From the NCBI GenBank assembly GCA_943329505.2, contig CALQED020000059.1:1-7108 (forward strand): DNA of 7,108 bases, read 5' to 3'. The stretch comes from Polynucleobacter meluiroseus. Lineage in GTDB: Bacteria > Pseudomonadota > Gammaproteobacteria > Burkholderiales > Burkholderiaceae. Both the position numbers and the translations under genes were made by a program. This document shows, in pieces, positions 1-6,291 of the stretch. Each line of letters opens with the position of its first letter. Positions within the stretch are counted from its first letter, which is position 1. Below the pieces are notes generated by a model that worked only from the letters and a program-made list of their open reading frames with translations, did not search any database and had not been told where the DNA came from.

Positions 1-952
1 CTTGTTGCTTAGGCTCAGAAAGATAAGCTGTAATGCCAGGCAAAAAGGAATCAATATGACCTAAGTCCAACTTGCCTAACTGTTCCTGGAGTTGCTCTAT
101 GAGCTCTTGAGGGAGTTGTTCGGCGCAAGCTGTAGCGCTTTGTTTTGGATCAGAAAATTTCTGCTCAAGCCCAGGAATATTTTCTAAAGATTCGGCGAGT
201 CGCCACAGACCCTCTTGGAGTAGCTCCCGATAACTTGGCGAACGAAAGCCTACAGACCAAGTTTGACAACCTGAATCTAAGGCTACTCCATCATGGGCTA
301 TCTGCGGGGGAAGATAGAGCATATCGCCAGGCTCGAGCACCCACTCTTGCTCAGATTGAAACTTGCGCAATATCTTGAGGGGCAGCTTGGGGTTGAGGCT
401 CAAATCTGCTTGTTGGGAGATGCGCCATTTTCTTCTACCAGACATCTGGATTAAGAAAACATCGTAGGAGTCAAAGTGCGGACCAACACCACCACCAATG
501 CCAGCAATACTAATCATTAAATCATCTAGGCGAGCATCTGGAATAAAGCGAAACCAAGATAGTATGGTTGCAGCCGCTGGATGATGCGCCTCCATCCCTT
601 GTAGCAATAGCGTCCAATCAGACTGATTTGCTTTGGGAATCATTTTTTTCTGGAAGGGTCCATGATCAAAGCGCCATGGTTTAGACCGAATGAGCCGAGA
701 CTCTACCGTCTCTTGATTTGCAAAGTGAAGCAACTCTTCATGGGATATGGGGCTTCCTAGCGGGGCATTCATCTGAGCAGAGAGGCCAAATGCTGGAATG
801 GCGCCTCGGACGAGTAATGGCTTTTTATGCCAATATCGCTTCATAAACTGTTCAGGGCTAATTCCCCCAAATAATGGCCAGGGCTGCTTTAAAGGCAGGT
901 TTTGGGGTGCCTGGGGCGGTTGATAAGGCTTGCTCAAGTAAAATGAAGTCAT
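1..952 (-). CDS. roxA: RoxA/YcfD-type JmjC-cupin ribosomal protein L16 arginine hydroxylase (partial, 3' end outside window)
   Basis: The reverse-strand frame is open from ATG at 952-950 to the window edge and gives 317 codons of a protein that is about 370 residues in E. coli, so the C-terminal end is missing. Family knowledge: RoxA (YcfD) is a cytoplasmic Fe(II)/2-oxoglutarate oxygenase that hydroxylates an arginine of ribosomal protein L16. Seen here: an N-terminal segment with FGGISPEQFMKRYWHKKPLL (residues 28-47), then a JmjC/cupin core. The iron ligands are H159 and D161 in GPHFDSYDVFLIQ, and H220 in PPQIAHDGVA. W-R-F-D near 93-96 and GDMLYLPP (209-216) also fit the family. A helical C-terminal part rich in Leu, Glu and Gln begins at about 240, where YcfD has its dimerisation and winged-helix regions. 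No Shine-Dalgarno precedes the ATG. The gene is divergent from slyD. It could be another JmjC cupin hydroxylase, but the glycine-rich run before HxD is RoxA-like. Confidence 0.87.
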   Translation of the reverse strand, partial: MTSFYLSKPYQPPQAPQNLPLKQPWPLFGGISPEQFMKRYWHKKPLLVRGAIPAFGLSAQMNAPLGSPISHEELLHFANQETVESRLIRSKPWRFDHGPFQKKMIPKANQSDWTLLLQGMEAHHPAAATILSWFRFIPDARLDDLMISIAGIGGGVGPHFDSYDVFLIQMSGRRKWRISQQADLSLNPKLPLKILRKFQSEQEWVLEPGDMLYLPPQIAHDGVALDSGCQTWSVGFRSPSYRELLQEGLWRLAESLENIPGLEQKFSDPKQSATACAEQLPQELIEQLQEQLGKLDLGHIDSFLPGITAYLSEPKQQ

Positions 953-1004
953 AAAGTAAAGGCTAGTGTTAACTCATTAAAAACGAATGTACGACAAATT
1001 ACGC

Positions 1005-1643
1005 ATGAAGATTGAAAAAAATACCATCGTTTCCCTTCGATATAAGCTAACCGATGCACAAAACAATGTCATCGAGGAACCAGATTCTCCGATGGTATAC
1101 CTGCATGGTGGCTACGAAGGAACTTTTCCTAAAATTGAGTCTTTGCTAGACGGTCAAGATATTGGTTACGAGGCATCGATTCAATTAGAGCCAAACGAGG
1201 CTTTTGGTGAATATGATCCAGAGCTACTCAAGATTGAACCGCGTGCCCGTTTTCCAGAGCCCTTAGAAGTCGGCATGCAATTTGAAGGCGTGCCACATTC
1301 TGAGGCAGAGTCTGACGATGATTTAGCAGACGATCCGGATGTGCCTGCTAATGCCGCTGACGATTCTGATGATGTCGATGATGAGCCCCTGATTTATACA
1401 GTGACTGATGTTGCAGATAACCAAGTAGTACTCGATGGCAATCATCCCTTAGCGGGAATGGCTTTACGTTTTTGGGTCCAGGTTGAAGATGTCCGCGCAG
1501 CTAGCGAAGAAGAAATTGAAAATCGTCACCCAGTGGGAGGCGAGAACTTCACCTTTGGCATGCCAAATGATGATACAGACGAAGAGGATTTTTTAGAAAA
1601 AACGCTGGGCTTACAAAACCAAGCACCGCGTATCTTGCATTGA
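1005..1643 (+). CDS. slyD: SlyD-family FKBP-type peptidyl-prolyl cis-trans isomerase with an acidic insert in the flap domain
   Basis: The 212-residue product is a cytosolic prolyl isomerase/chaperone. Residues 1-72 and 145-165 form the split FKBP domain (MKIEKNTIVSLRY start, LHGGYEGTFPKIESLLDG, PNEAFGEYDPELL, and DGNHPLAGMALRFWVQV near the end). The insert-in-flap chaperone domain lies between (about 80-140, starting at LEVGMQF). Compared with E. coli SlyD, from memory, about 25 extra residues sit at 94-129; 16 of those 36 residues are Asp or Glu. The metal-binding His/Cys-rich tail of enterobacterial SlyD is absent; the tail is acidic instead (NDDTDEEDFLE). I chose ATG 1005 because the MKIEKNTIVS start aligns with SlyD N-termini; an in-frame ATG at 987 would add six residues. 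Neither has a Shine-Dalgarno. The gene converges on cysE across 35 bp with no obvious hairpin terminator. SlpA/FkpB is the alternative assignment, but the full flap domain favours SlyD. Confidence 0.9.
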   Translation: MKIEKNTIVSLRYKLTDAQNNVIEEPDSPMVYLHGGYEGTFPKIESLLDGQDIGYEASIQLEPNEAFGEYDPELLKIEPRARFPEPLEVGMQFEGVPHSEAESDDDLADDPDVPANAADDSDDVDDEPLIYTVTDVADNQVVLDGNHPLAGMALRFWVQVEDVRAASEEEIENRHPVGGENFTFGMPNDDTDEEDFLEKTLGLQNQAPRILH

Positions 1644-1669
1644 GACGCAGGGCAGTCATTACTTTAATC

Positions 1670-1701
1670 ACTCTTTAACTACTCTTTAAGCCACTCTTTA
1701 A
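1670..1701. repeat. Three tandem 9-bp copies of ACTCTTTAA across the end of cysE
   Basis: ACTCTTTAA occurs at 1670-1678, 1681-1689 and 1693-1701, with start-to-start spacing of 11 and 12 bp, and a degenerate ACTTTAA lies at 1661-1667. On the cysE strand the two upstream copies encode the near-duplicate IKEW/LKE end of the protein, and the third lies just past the TAG stop, shifted by one base. On the plus strand each copy contains CTCTTTAA, the core of the bacterial boxA element (E. coli rrn boxA, about TGCTCTTTAACA). Whether the repeat is functional or a small slippage product cannot be told from the sequence. Confidence 0.8.
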
Positions 1702-2437
1702 TAGCGTCAAGATCACGTTTAGTATCGCTATCAGCACTGGTTTCAGTAGGCGTATTGCTCAGCTTAGACAGTGCTTTTTCAAGCTGAGCAATTTTGGCTT
1801 CTTGCATAATTGTGGCGTCAATTAAACCCTTGAGTGCCATTGATACTGGGTCATCAACATTTGGCGTCACGCCATAAGCAGAAAAGTACTCTTTGGTTTT
1901 GCTTTCAGCACTTTGCGGTAGATCTGGATGCAAGATACGCGCTGGTATTCCAACGGCAGTCGCACCTGCTGGAATCTCTTTCAGTACAACGGCATTGGAT
2001 CCAATACGAGCACCATCGCCAACCGTAAAGCCACCAAGTACTTTTGCGCCAGCACTGACTACAACCCCTTTGCCAAGCGTAGGGTGGCGTTTAACACCTT
2101 TGTAAAGAGAGGTGCCACCTAAGGTTACGCCTTGATAGATGGTGCAGTCATCGCCGATGTCAGTTGTCTCGCCAATTACTATCCCTAAGCCGTGATCTAA
2201 AAATACTCTACGACCAATTTTGGCGCCTGGATGAATTTCAATACCAGTAATAAAGCGGGATAGCATTGACAGTACACGGGCAATCCATTTAAGACCCAAG
2301 TTCCATAAAAAATGGGAGATGCGATGTAGCCACACTGCATGCAATCCTTGGTAGCAAGTTATGACCTCCAGGCGGTTTCTTGCAGCTGGGTCGCGCGCAA
2401 TAATGGAGTCGACTTGGTCGAATAGTGAATTAAACAT
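1679..2437 (-). CDS. cysE: Serine O-acetyltransferase (short NifP/EpsC-type CysE)
   Basis: The 252-residue enzyme acetylates L-serine with acetyl-CoA to O-acetylserine, the first committed step of cysteine synthesis in the cytoplasm. A short helical N-terminal part (1-62; YQGLHAVWLHRISHFLW at 29-45) leads into a left-handed beta-helix of hexapeptide repeats (about 66-165). Active-site positions are visible: E67 in GIEIHPGAKIGRR where E. coli has Asp143, H82 in FLDHG (E. coli His158) and H118 in KRHP (E. coli His193). GETTDIGDDCTIYQGVTLGG and AVGIPAR are family signatures. The long N-terminal domain of E. coli CysE is missing. The tail (about 175-252) holds a probable short coiled coil (AKIAQLEKALSKL) and ends in Lys-Glu, not the Ile that docks into CysK. 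The gene follows trmJ by 23 bp in the same direction and is probably cotranscribed with it. The ATG at 2437 has no Shine-Dalgarno, but the N-terminus matches the short family. Confidence 0.95.
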   Translation of the reverse strand: MFNSLFDQVDSIIARDPAARNRLEVITCYQGLHAVWLHRISHFLWNLGLKWIARVLSMLSRFITGIEIHPGAKIGRRVFLDHGLGIVIGETTDIGDDCTIYQGVTLGGTSLYKGVKRHPTLGKGVVVSAGAKVLGGFTVGDGARIGSNAVVLKEIPAGATAVGIPARILHPDLPQSAESKTKEYFSAYGVTPNVDDPVSMALKGLIDATIMQEAKIAQLEKALSKLSNTPTETSADSDTKRDLDAIKEWLKE

Positions 2438-2460
2438 AGATCGATTTTAACGTTGCTAGC

Positions 2461-3207
2461 TTATTTTCTCAGGAGCATCTGTTTTGCGATGCCTCTGAGT
2501 AGGTCAATTTCTTCTTTGTGCAGGCGGCTACGGGCAAATAAAGCCTCTAAGCGGGACATGAGTTTCTTGGGGTTTGCCGGATCAAGATAGCCGATCGCTT
2601 CAAGCCCTTCACGCCAGTGGGCCAGCATGGCTGTTACAGCTGCTGGATCAGCAAACTGGGCAATATCAGTCCCAGTCCCCAGGTTTTTGGAAATATCCTG
2701 CCCTAACGCCTCTCTCAGCGTATAGGCGCAAACCATTAAGGCTTGTGCGAGGTTGAGCGACGGGTAATCGGGATTGGCATCTAGCCAAACCCGATGGGTA
2801 CATAAGGAGAGGTGATGATTTTCTAAACCAGTTCTTTCTGGGCCAAAAACCAAGGCAACTTTCCCTTGATTGCGAACAGTTTGGGCAATCAATCTTCGAG
2901 CAGACTCCCAATCTAGTGCTGGGGGTCCAAATTCACGCTCGCGACTGGTTAATCCTAAAACCAGTGAGCAGCCTTGAACTACCTCAACAAGCGCCTCAGA
3001 TTCTTGTGACGCTTCAAGCAGGTCAGCAGCACCGCTAGCCAAAGCAATCGCCTCTGCATGATTAGCAACCCCCTTGATCTTGGGTTTGATTAAATGAAGA
3101 TCACTAAAGCCCATGGTTTTTAGGGCTCTTGCTGCGGAGCCTACATTGCCGGGGTGGCTCGTTTCTACGAGTACCCAGCGTAAGAGGTGGGCTTGATCAA
3201 TATCCAT
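2461..3207 (-). CDS. trmJ: tRNA (cytidine/uridine-2'-O-)-methyltransferase TrmJ
   Basis: This 248-residue SPOUT-class enzyme transfers methyl from S-adenosylmethionine to the 2'-hydroxyl of nucleotide 32 in the anticodon loop of certain tRNAs (function known from E. coli TrmJ). The knot motifs are all present: VLVETSHPGNVGSAARALKT (residues 12-31) with R27 matching the catalytic Arg23 of E. coli, the cofactor-binding loop FGPERTGLEN (121-130), and YPSLNLAQAL (148-157). The C-terminal part (about 185-248) is helical and charged, as in TrmJ, and its length is close to the E. coli protein. The ATG at 3207 agrees with the family N-terminus; only a weak AAG-type Shine-Dalgarno is visible. It is divergent from suhB, as in E. 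coli, but its downstream neighbour is cysE rather than iscR. Confidence 0.95.
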   Translation of the reverse strand: MDIDQAHLLRWVLVETSHPGNVGSAARALKTMGFSDLHLIKPKIKGVANHAEAIALASGAADLLEASQESEALVEVVQGCSLVLGLTSREREFGPPALDWESARRLIAQTVRNQGKVALVFGPERTGLENHHLSLCTHRVWLDANPDYPSLNLAQALMVCAYTLREALGQDISKNLGTGTDIAQFADPAAVTAMLAHWREGLEAIGYLDPANPKKLMSRLEALFARSRLHKEEIDLLRGIAKQMLLRK

Positions 3208-3231
3208 GGGTTTCTTAGCTTTGGTTGAGTC

Positions 3232-3260
3232 TTGGGTACAAAATGCAAATCGTTTAGAAT
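3232..3260 (+). promoter_or_regulatory. Candidate sigma70 promoter for suhB
   Basis: TTGGGT at 3232-3237 (three of six matches to TTGACA) is followed after 17 bp by TAGAAT at 3255-3260 (five of six matches to TATAAT). Transcription would begin near 3267 and leave a leader of about 70 nt before the suhB ATG. It is the best-spaced promoter-like pair I noticed in the trmJ/suhB gap. The match was read by eye only. Confidence 0.45.
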
Positions 3261-3309
3261 CAGGGTATTAGCTTGGTATTGTCATGCAGTTTGGGCAATA
3301 TCACAGGCC

Positions 3310-3317
3310 CGTTCTTA
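3310..3317 (+). promoter_or_regulatory. boxA-like motif in the suhB leader
   Basis: CGTTCTTA differs at one base from the lambda nut boxA (CGCTCTTA) and ends 21 nt before the suhB ATG. boxA RNA is bound by NusB-NusE, and E. coli suhB is known to be repressed by Nus factors through a boxA in its own leader. An 8-bp match in an AT-rich leader can arise by chance, so this remains a suggestion. Confidence 0.3.
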
Positions 3318-3338
3318 TTTAATTTGTCCATCAATACT

Positions 3339-4127
3339 ATGCATCCCATGTTAAATGTGGCCATCAAGGCTGCCCGTCGTGCTGGAACCGTTATAAATCG
3401 AGCTTCTCTCAATTTAGAGCGTCTTCAGGTTGATCGCAAACAGCACAATGATTTTGTGACTGAGGTGGACAAAGCCGCAGAAGCGGCCATTATCGAAACC
3501 CTCAGTGAGGCCTATCCAACCCATGGATTTTTGGCCGAAGAAACCGGTGAGCACAATGCGAATGCCGAGAACGTGTGGATCATTGATCCCTTAGATGGCA
3601 CTACTAATTTTATTCATGGCTTTCCCCAATATGCAGTTTCAATCGCCTTAGCGGTGAATGGCGTCACCCAACAGGCCGTTGTCTACGATCCCACACGTGA
3701 TGAACTATTTACTGCGACGCGTGGAGCAGGAGCATATTTAGATCGTCGGCGTTTACGCGTTGGCACTCAAGATCGTTTAGTGAGCTGTTTGATCGGCACT
3801 GGTTTTCCTTATCGTGAAGATCAAGATTTAGAAAAATATCTCAAGATATTTGCAGAGATGTCTCGTCAATGCGCAGGTCTACGTCGACCTGGAGCTGCCT
3901 CTTTAGACTTAGCTTATGTAGCGGCAGGTCGTTACGATGGATTTTTTGAAAGCGATCTGAAGCCATGGGATATGGCTGCTGGTGCTTTATTGATTACTGA
4001 GGCTGGCGGCCTTGTGGGAAATTACCGCGGTGAAGAGGGCTTCCTAACGAGCGGTGAAGTGATGGCAGCCAATCCACGTATCTATGCACAAATGGTACAA
4101 ATACTCTCTAAGTACTCAGCTTCTTAA
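3339..4127 (+). CDS. suhB: SuhB, inositol monophosphatase family protein and Nus-complex factor
   Basis: The 262-residue protein belongs to the Mg2+-dependent, lithium-sensitive inositol monophosphatase fold. In E. coli SuhB hydrolyses inositol-1-phosphate in vitro, and its main known role is as a NusA-binding component of the rRNA antitermination complex. Metal-binding motifs are complete: E67/E68 in FLAEETG, D83-P-L-D86-GTTNF, and W210-D211 in [11 protein letters not shown] followed by EAGG. I chose ATG 3339 because the product then begins MHPMLN, as I recall for E. coli SuhB, and the length is close to the usual 267. A TTG at 3273 would add 22 residues without homology and would lie only a few bases after the predicted transcription start. 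No Shine-Dalgarno is visible. It is divergent from trmJ and converges on lpxH with a 33-bp gap. Confidence 0.95.
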   Translation: MHPMLNVAIKAARRAGTVINRASLNLERLQVDRKQHNDFVTEVDKAAEAAIIETLSEAYPTHGFLAEETGEHNANAENVWIIDPLDGTTNFIHGFPQYAVSIALAVNGVTQQAVVYDPTRDELFTATRGAGAYLDRRRLRVGTQDRLVSCLIGTGFPYREDQDLEKYLKIFAEMSRQCAGLRRPGAASLDLAYVAAGRYDGFFESDLKPWDMAAGALLITEAGGLVGNYRGEEGFLTSGEVMAANPRIYAQMVQILSKYSAS

Positions 4128-4160
4128 GGCTATTTCTTAAACCTCAGTAGCAGATTTATC

Positions 4161-4949
4161 TCAAGCTTTGATGAGGTCGATAGAGTGAGCACCTTGTTCA
4201 TTGATCAAGAGTGCGCTCGCTCTTGGGCGTGCACCATCAGGATGATCTAAATCCCAGTCTGAGAGTACCCAGCGTTGCCAAGCTTGATTGCCTAACTGTT
4301 CCTGGTGATGTGCCGGTAGATGAGTGTGCCCATGAATCAACCGACTGCTTGAATGGCTCCGCATGGTTGCCGCGCAGGCCTCTAGAGTCACGTTAGTCTT
4401 CCTCTGATTTTCAGAGTAACTCGCTCTAGCATTCGATTGATATTTTATGTGGCTATTACTGCGTAAATGATTGGCTATCGAGCGGCGCCAAGTTAACGGT
4501 AAGCTAAGGAATATTTTTTGTAACCAGGGCTTTCTGACCCAACTGCGAAATATTTGATAGCCTACATCTGCAGTACATAAGGCATCACCATGCGCCAAGA
4601 GATATTGTTGACCTGCAAGCTCCACCAAGGACGGATCAGTTAACTTCGTCATACCCGTTTTTTTTAAGAAACTAGGGCCAATCAGAAAATCACGATTGCC
4701 GTGGAGGTAATATGTTTTGGTTTTAGAAGACAACTGAGCAAGGGCACGTTTCACTTCTAGCTGAAAAGGGGATTGTGCGGAAGTATCATCACCCACCCAG
4801 TATTCAAAGAGGTCACCCAAAATAAAAACAGCCTCGACCTGAGGAGCATCTTTTTCACAGAAGTCAAAAAAACGCTGCGCCGTCAAGGGCATTGACGGCG
4901 TCAGGTGAAGGTCTGAGATGAGCAGCGCGCTCGCGTGATGCGGGATCAT
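4161..4949 (-). CDS. lpxH: UDP-2,3-diacylglucosamine diphosphatase LpxH
   Basis: The 262-residue metallophosphoesterase cleaves UDP-2,3-diacylglucosamine to lipid X and UMP, the fourth step of lipid A synthesis, at the inner face of the cytoplasmic membrane. The two-metal site is complete: D13 and H15 in ISDLHL, D46 in [14 protein letters not shown]85 in [10 protein letters not shown]120 in AHGD, and H208/H210 in HGHTH. The cap region contains [20 protein letters not shown] (140-159), which resembles the membrane-associating hydrophobic cap helices of LpxH. The start codon overlaps the ppiB stop (ATGA), so translation is probably coupled; the GAGGA before it touches the ATG and is too close to act as a normal ribosome site. 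It is the last gene of the lipoprotein-ppiB-lpxH operon. Confidence 0.96.
   Translation of the reverse strand: MIPHHASALLISDLHLTPSMPLTAQRFFDFCEKDAPQVEAVFILGDLFEYWVGDDTSAQSPFQLEVKRALAQLSSKTKTYYLHGNRDFLIGPSFLKKTGMTKLTDPSLVELAGQQYLLAHGDALCTADVGYQIFRSWVRKPWLQKIFLSLPLTWRRSIANHLRSNSHIKYQSNARASYSENQRKTNVTLEACAATMRSHSSSRLIHGHTHLPAHHQEQLGNQAWQRWVLSDWDLDHPDGARPRASALLINEQGAHSIDLIKA
4946..4949 (-). other. ATGA stop/start overlap coupling ppiB to lpxH
   Basis: Read on the minus strand, the four bases ATGA contain the lpxH start codon and the ppiB TGA stop. This layout usually means that ribosomes finishing ppiB reinitiate on lpxH, tying the two levels together. Confidence 0.85.
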
Positions 4950-5449
4950 TCCTCGAGAACGGTAGCCTTCTCAATCACCACATCTTCAGCAGGCACATCC
5001 TGATGAAAGCCAGTAGTACCAGTTTTGACTTTACGAATCGTATCAACCACATCCATGCCATCAGTCACCTTGCCAAAGACTGCATAGCCCCAGCCTTGGG
5101 CATTAGGGGCGGTATGGTTTAAAAAATCATTGTCGTTAATGTTGATAAAGAACTGCGCAGTTGCTGAGTGAGGATCGCTAGTCCGAGCCATGGCTACAGT
5201 ACCGCGCTCATTCTTTAAACCGTTATTAGCTTCATTTTCAATTTCAGCACCAGTCGGCTTTTGCTTCATGCCGGCAGTCATGCCGCCACCCTGAATCATA
5301 AAGTTATCAATGACGCGATGAAAGATCGTGTTGTCGTAATGCCCGCTTTTTACATATTGCAAAAAGTTAGCGACGCTCTTAGGTGCTTTAGCTGCGTCAA
5401 GAGTGAGGGTGATATTACCCTTGTTAGTTTTTAGGAGTACCTTCGCCAT
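4946..5449 (-). CDS. ppiB: Cytoplasmic cyclophilin-type peptidyl-prolyl cis-trans isomerase PpiB
   Basis: The 167-residue protein is a complete single-domain cyclophilin that catalyses proline isomerisation during folding. The catalytic and substrate-binding signatures are clear: IFHRVI with R45, FMIQGGG (50-56), [19 protein letters not shown] (72-90), SATAQFFIN (95-103) and QGWGYAVFG (118-126). It starts [15 protein letters not shown] with no signal peptide, so it acts in the cytoplasm, as E. coli PpiB does, and its length is typical. Its start lies inside the upstream lipoprotein gene (26-nt overlap in another frame), and its stop overlaps the lpxH start. Only a weak, distant AGAAAG precedes the ATG, so translation may depend on coupling to the upstream gene. 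Confidence 0.96.
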   Translation of the reverse strand: MAKVLLKTNKGNITLTLDAAKAPKSVANFLQYVKSGHYDNTIFHRVIDNFMIQGGGMTAGMKQKPTGAEIENEANNGLKNERGTVAMARTSDPHSATAQFFININDNDFLNHTAPNAQGWGYAVFGKVTDGMDVVDTIRKVKTGTTGFHQDVPAEDVVIEKATVLEE

Positions 5450-6284
5450 TGCTTGATTTACTTTCTGGAGAGTTAGTGGAGGGAATATTGGTGCCTCGGG
5501 CTTGAGGCTTTAATAGATTTAAGAGGGCTTTAGCGCGATTGGCATACAGGCGCTGATTGAGTTGGGTATTTAGTGCAGCGTCTTCATAGGCCTTAGCACC
5601 AAGACGGACATAGACTTCACCCAGATTAGCAGCGGCAGTACTGTAGCTTGGGCGTAGCTTCAGAGCCAGCTCTAGATAGTCGCGGGCCTCAATCCATTGG
5701 CCTTGATTCGCTGAGATTGCAGCCAGGTTGTTGTAAGGCTCGGGCAGTTCTGGAAATTGCTGAGTGATTTCCATTAAGGTGTTTTTAGCACTAGCAAAAT
5801 CCCGTAATTCAATTTGCAGGCGGGCTTTGACAAATCGCAATTGAACATTGCGGGGAGTCTTTTTTAATTGGCTATTAATTAAATCAATCGCTTCTGGATA
5901 TTTGCGGGCCTTGACTAATTTTTCAACATCTGCCGGCACCGCATTTTTCGTGATGGGGTTAGGCTCAATAATTAAGAAAGATAAAAACGGTACACCAACC
6001 GTTTCGGATAGCTCTGGATTTAGTGGGTCGTATGGCGAATCCGTAGAGAGCCTTGGTGGATCGGTAGGACCATAGCCGCCTAAATAGGCTTGGGTTTTTG
6101 CTTCAGGAGAAGTCGCTGCTTGTTTATTCAAGGCAGCAATTTCAGCGTTTGCTTGTTGTTGAGCAGGAGTGCTGCACCCCGCCAATACCAAAAAGCTCAT
6201 GACAATAGCAAAAGCCATCAAAAGGCTGGAGATTGGTGCTTTTAGGGTGGCAAACATAAGGGAAGGGGTAAAAAACTGGCTCAT
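5424..6284 (-). CDS. Tetratricopeptide repeat lipoprotein of unknown role
   Basis: The 286-residue product has a type II (lipoprotein) signal: a hydrophobic stretch at about 17-35 ending in the lipobox LAGC, with Cys37 as the predicted lipidated residue. Ser at +2 suggests sorting to the outer membrane. A linker rich in Pro, Tyr and Gly (about 68-112) follows, then roughly four TPR units (about 115-147, 148-181, 182-214, 215-250). The third ([20 protein letters not shown] onward) is nearly canonical; the others are weaker. The tail from 260 is low-complexity Ser/Asn/Pro. TPR proteins usually scaffold other proteins; no partner can be named here. A 37-residue signal is long, and ATG at 6257 (Met10) would give a more usual length; neither start has a convincing Shine-Dalgarno. 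It heads the operon with ppiB and lpxH and is divergent from cysS. Confidence 0.85.
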   Translation of the reverse strand: MSQFFTPSLMFATLKAPISSLLMAFAIVMSFLVLAGCSTPAQQQANAEIAALNKQAATSPEAKTQAYLGGYGPTDPPRLSTDSPYDPLNPELSETVGVPFLSFLIIEPNPITKNAVPADVEKLVKARKYPEAIDLINSQLKKTPRNVQLRFVKARLQIELRDFASAKNTLMEITQQFPELPEPYNNLAAISANQGQWIEARDYLELALKLRPSYSTAAANLGEVYVRLGAKAYEDAALNTQLNQRLYANRAKALLNLLKPQARGTNIPSTNSPESKSSNGEGTPKN

Positions 6285-6291
6285 TCGATAT

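Noticed and set aside
145..378. Plus-strand open frame of 77 codons
   Set aside because: It lies opposite the well-supported roxA frame, has no recognisable motif and no ribosome site.
930..957. TTGCTC, 16 bp, TAAAGT as a slyD promoter
   Set aside because: Both boxes are poor matches and the pair is no better than expected by chance in this base composition.
987..1004. Upstream ATG for slyD adding six residues
   Set aside because: Family N-termini align with Met at 1005; without a Shine-Dalgarno at either site this cannot be settled completely.
1644..1678. Bidirectional terminator between slyD and cysE
   Set aside because: No GC-rich hairpin followed by a T run is present.
1834..2122. Three overlapping plus-strand open frames
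   Set aside because: They are antisense to the hexapeptide-repeat core of cysE and carry no family features.
2574..2911. A plus-strand frame and a second minus-strand frame inside trmJ
   Set aside because: TrmJ motifs are complete in the main frame; these are out-of-frame shadows.
3273..3338. Upstream TTG start for suhB adding 22 residues
   Set aside because: The added residues resemble nothing in SuhB, the ATG at 3339 gives the family N-terminus, and the TTG would lie about 6 nt from the predicted transcription start.
4128..4160. Terminator between suhB and lpxH
   Set aside because: The gap is AT-rich but contains no inverted repeat that forms a convincing stem.
4211..4396. Plus-strand frame within lpxH
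   Set aside because: Antisense shadow of LpxH, which keeps all its metal ligands.
5848..6075. Plus-strand 75-codon frame in the lipoprotein gene
   Set aside because: Antisense to the lipoprotein linker and first TPR; no homology recognised.
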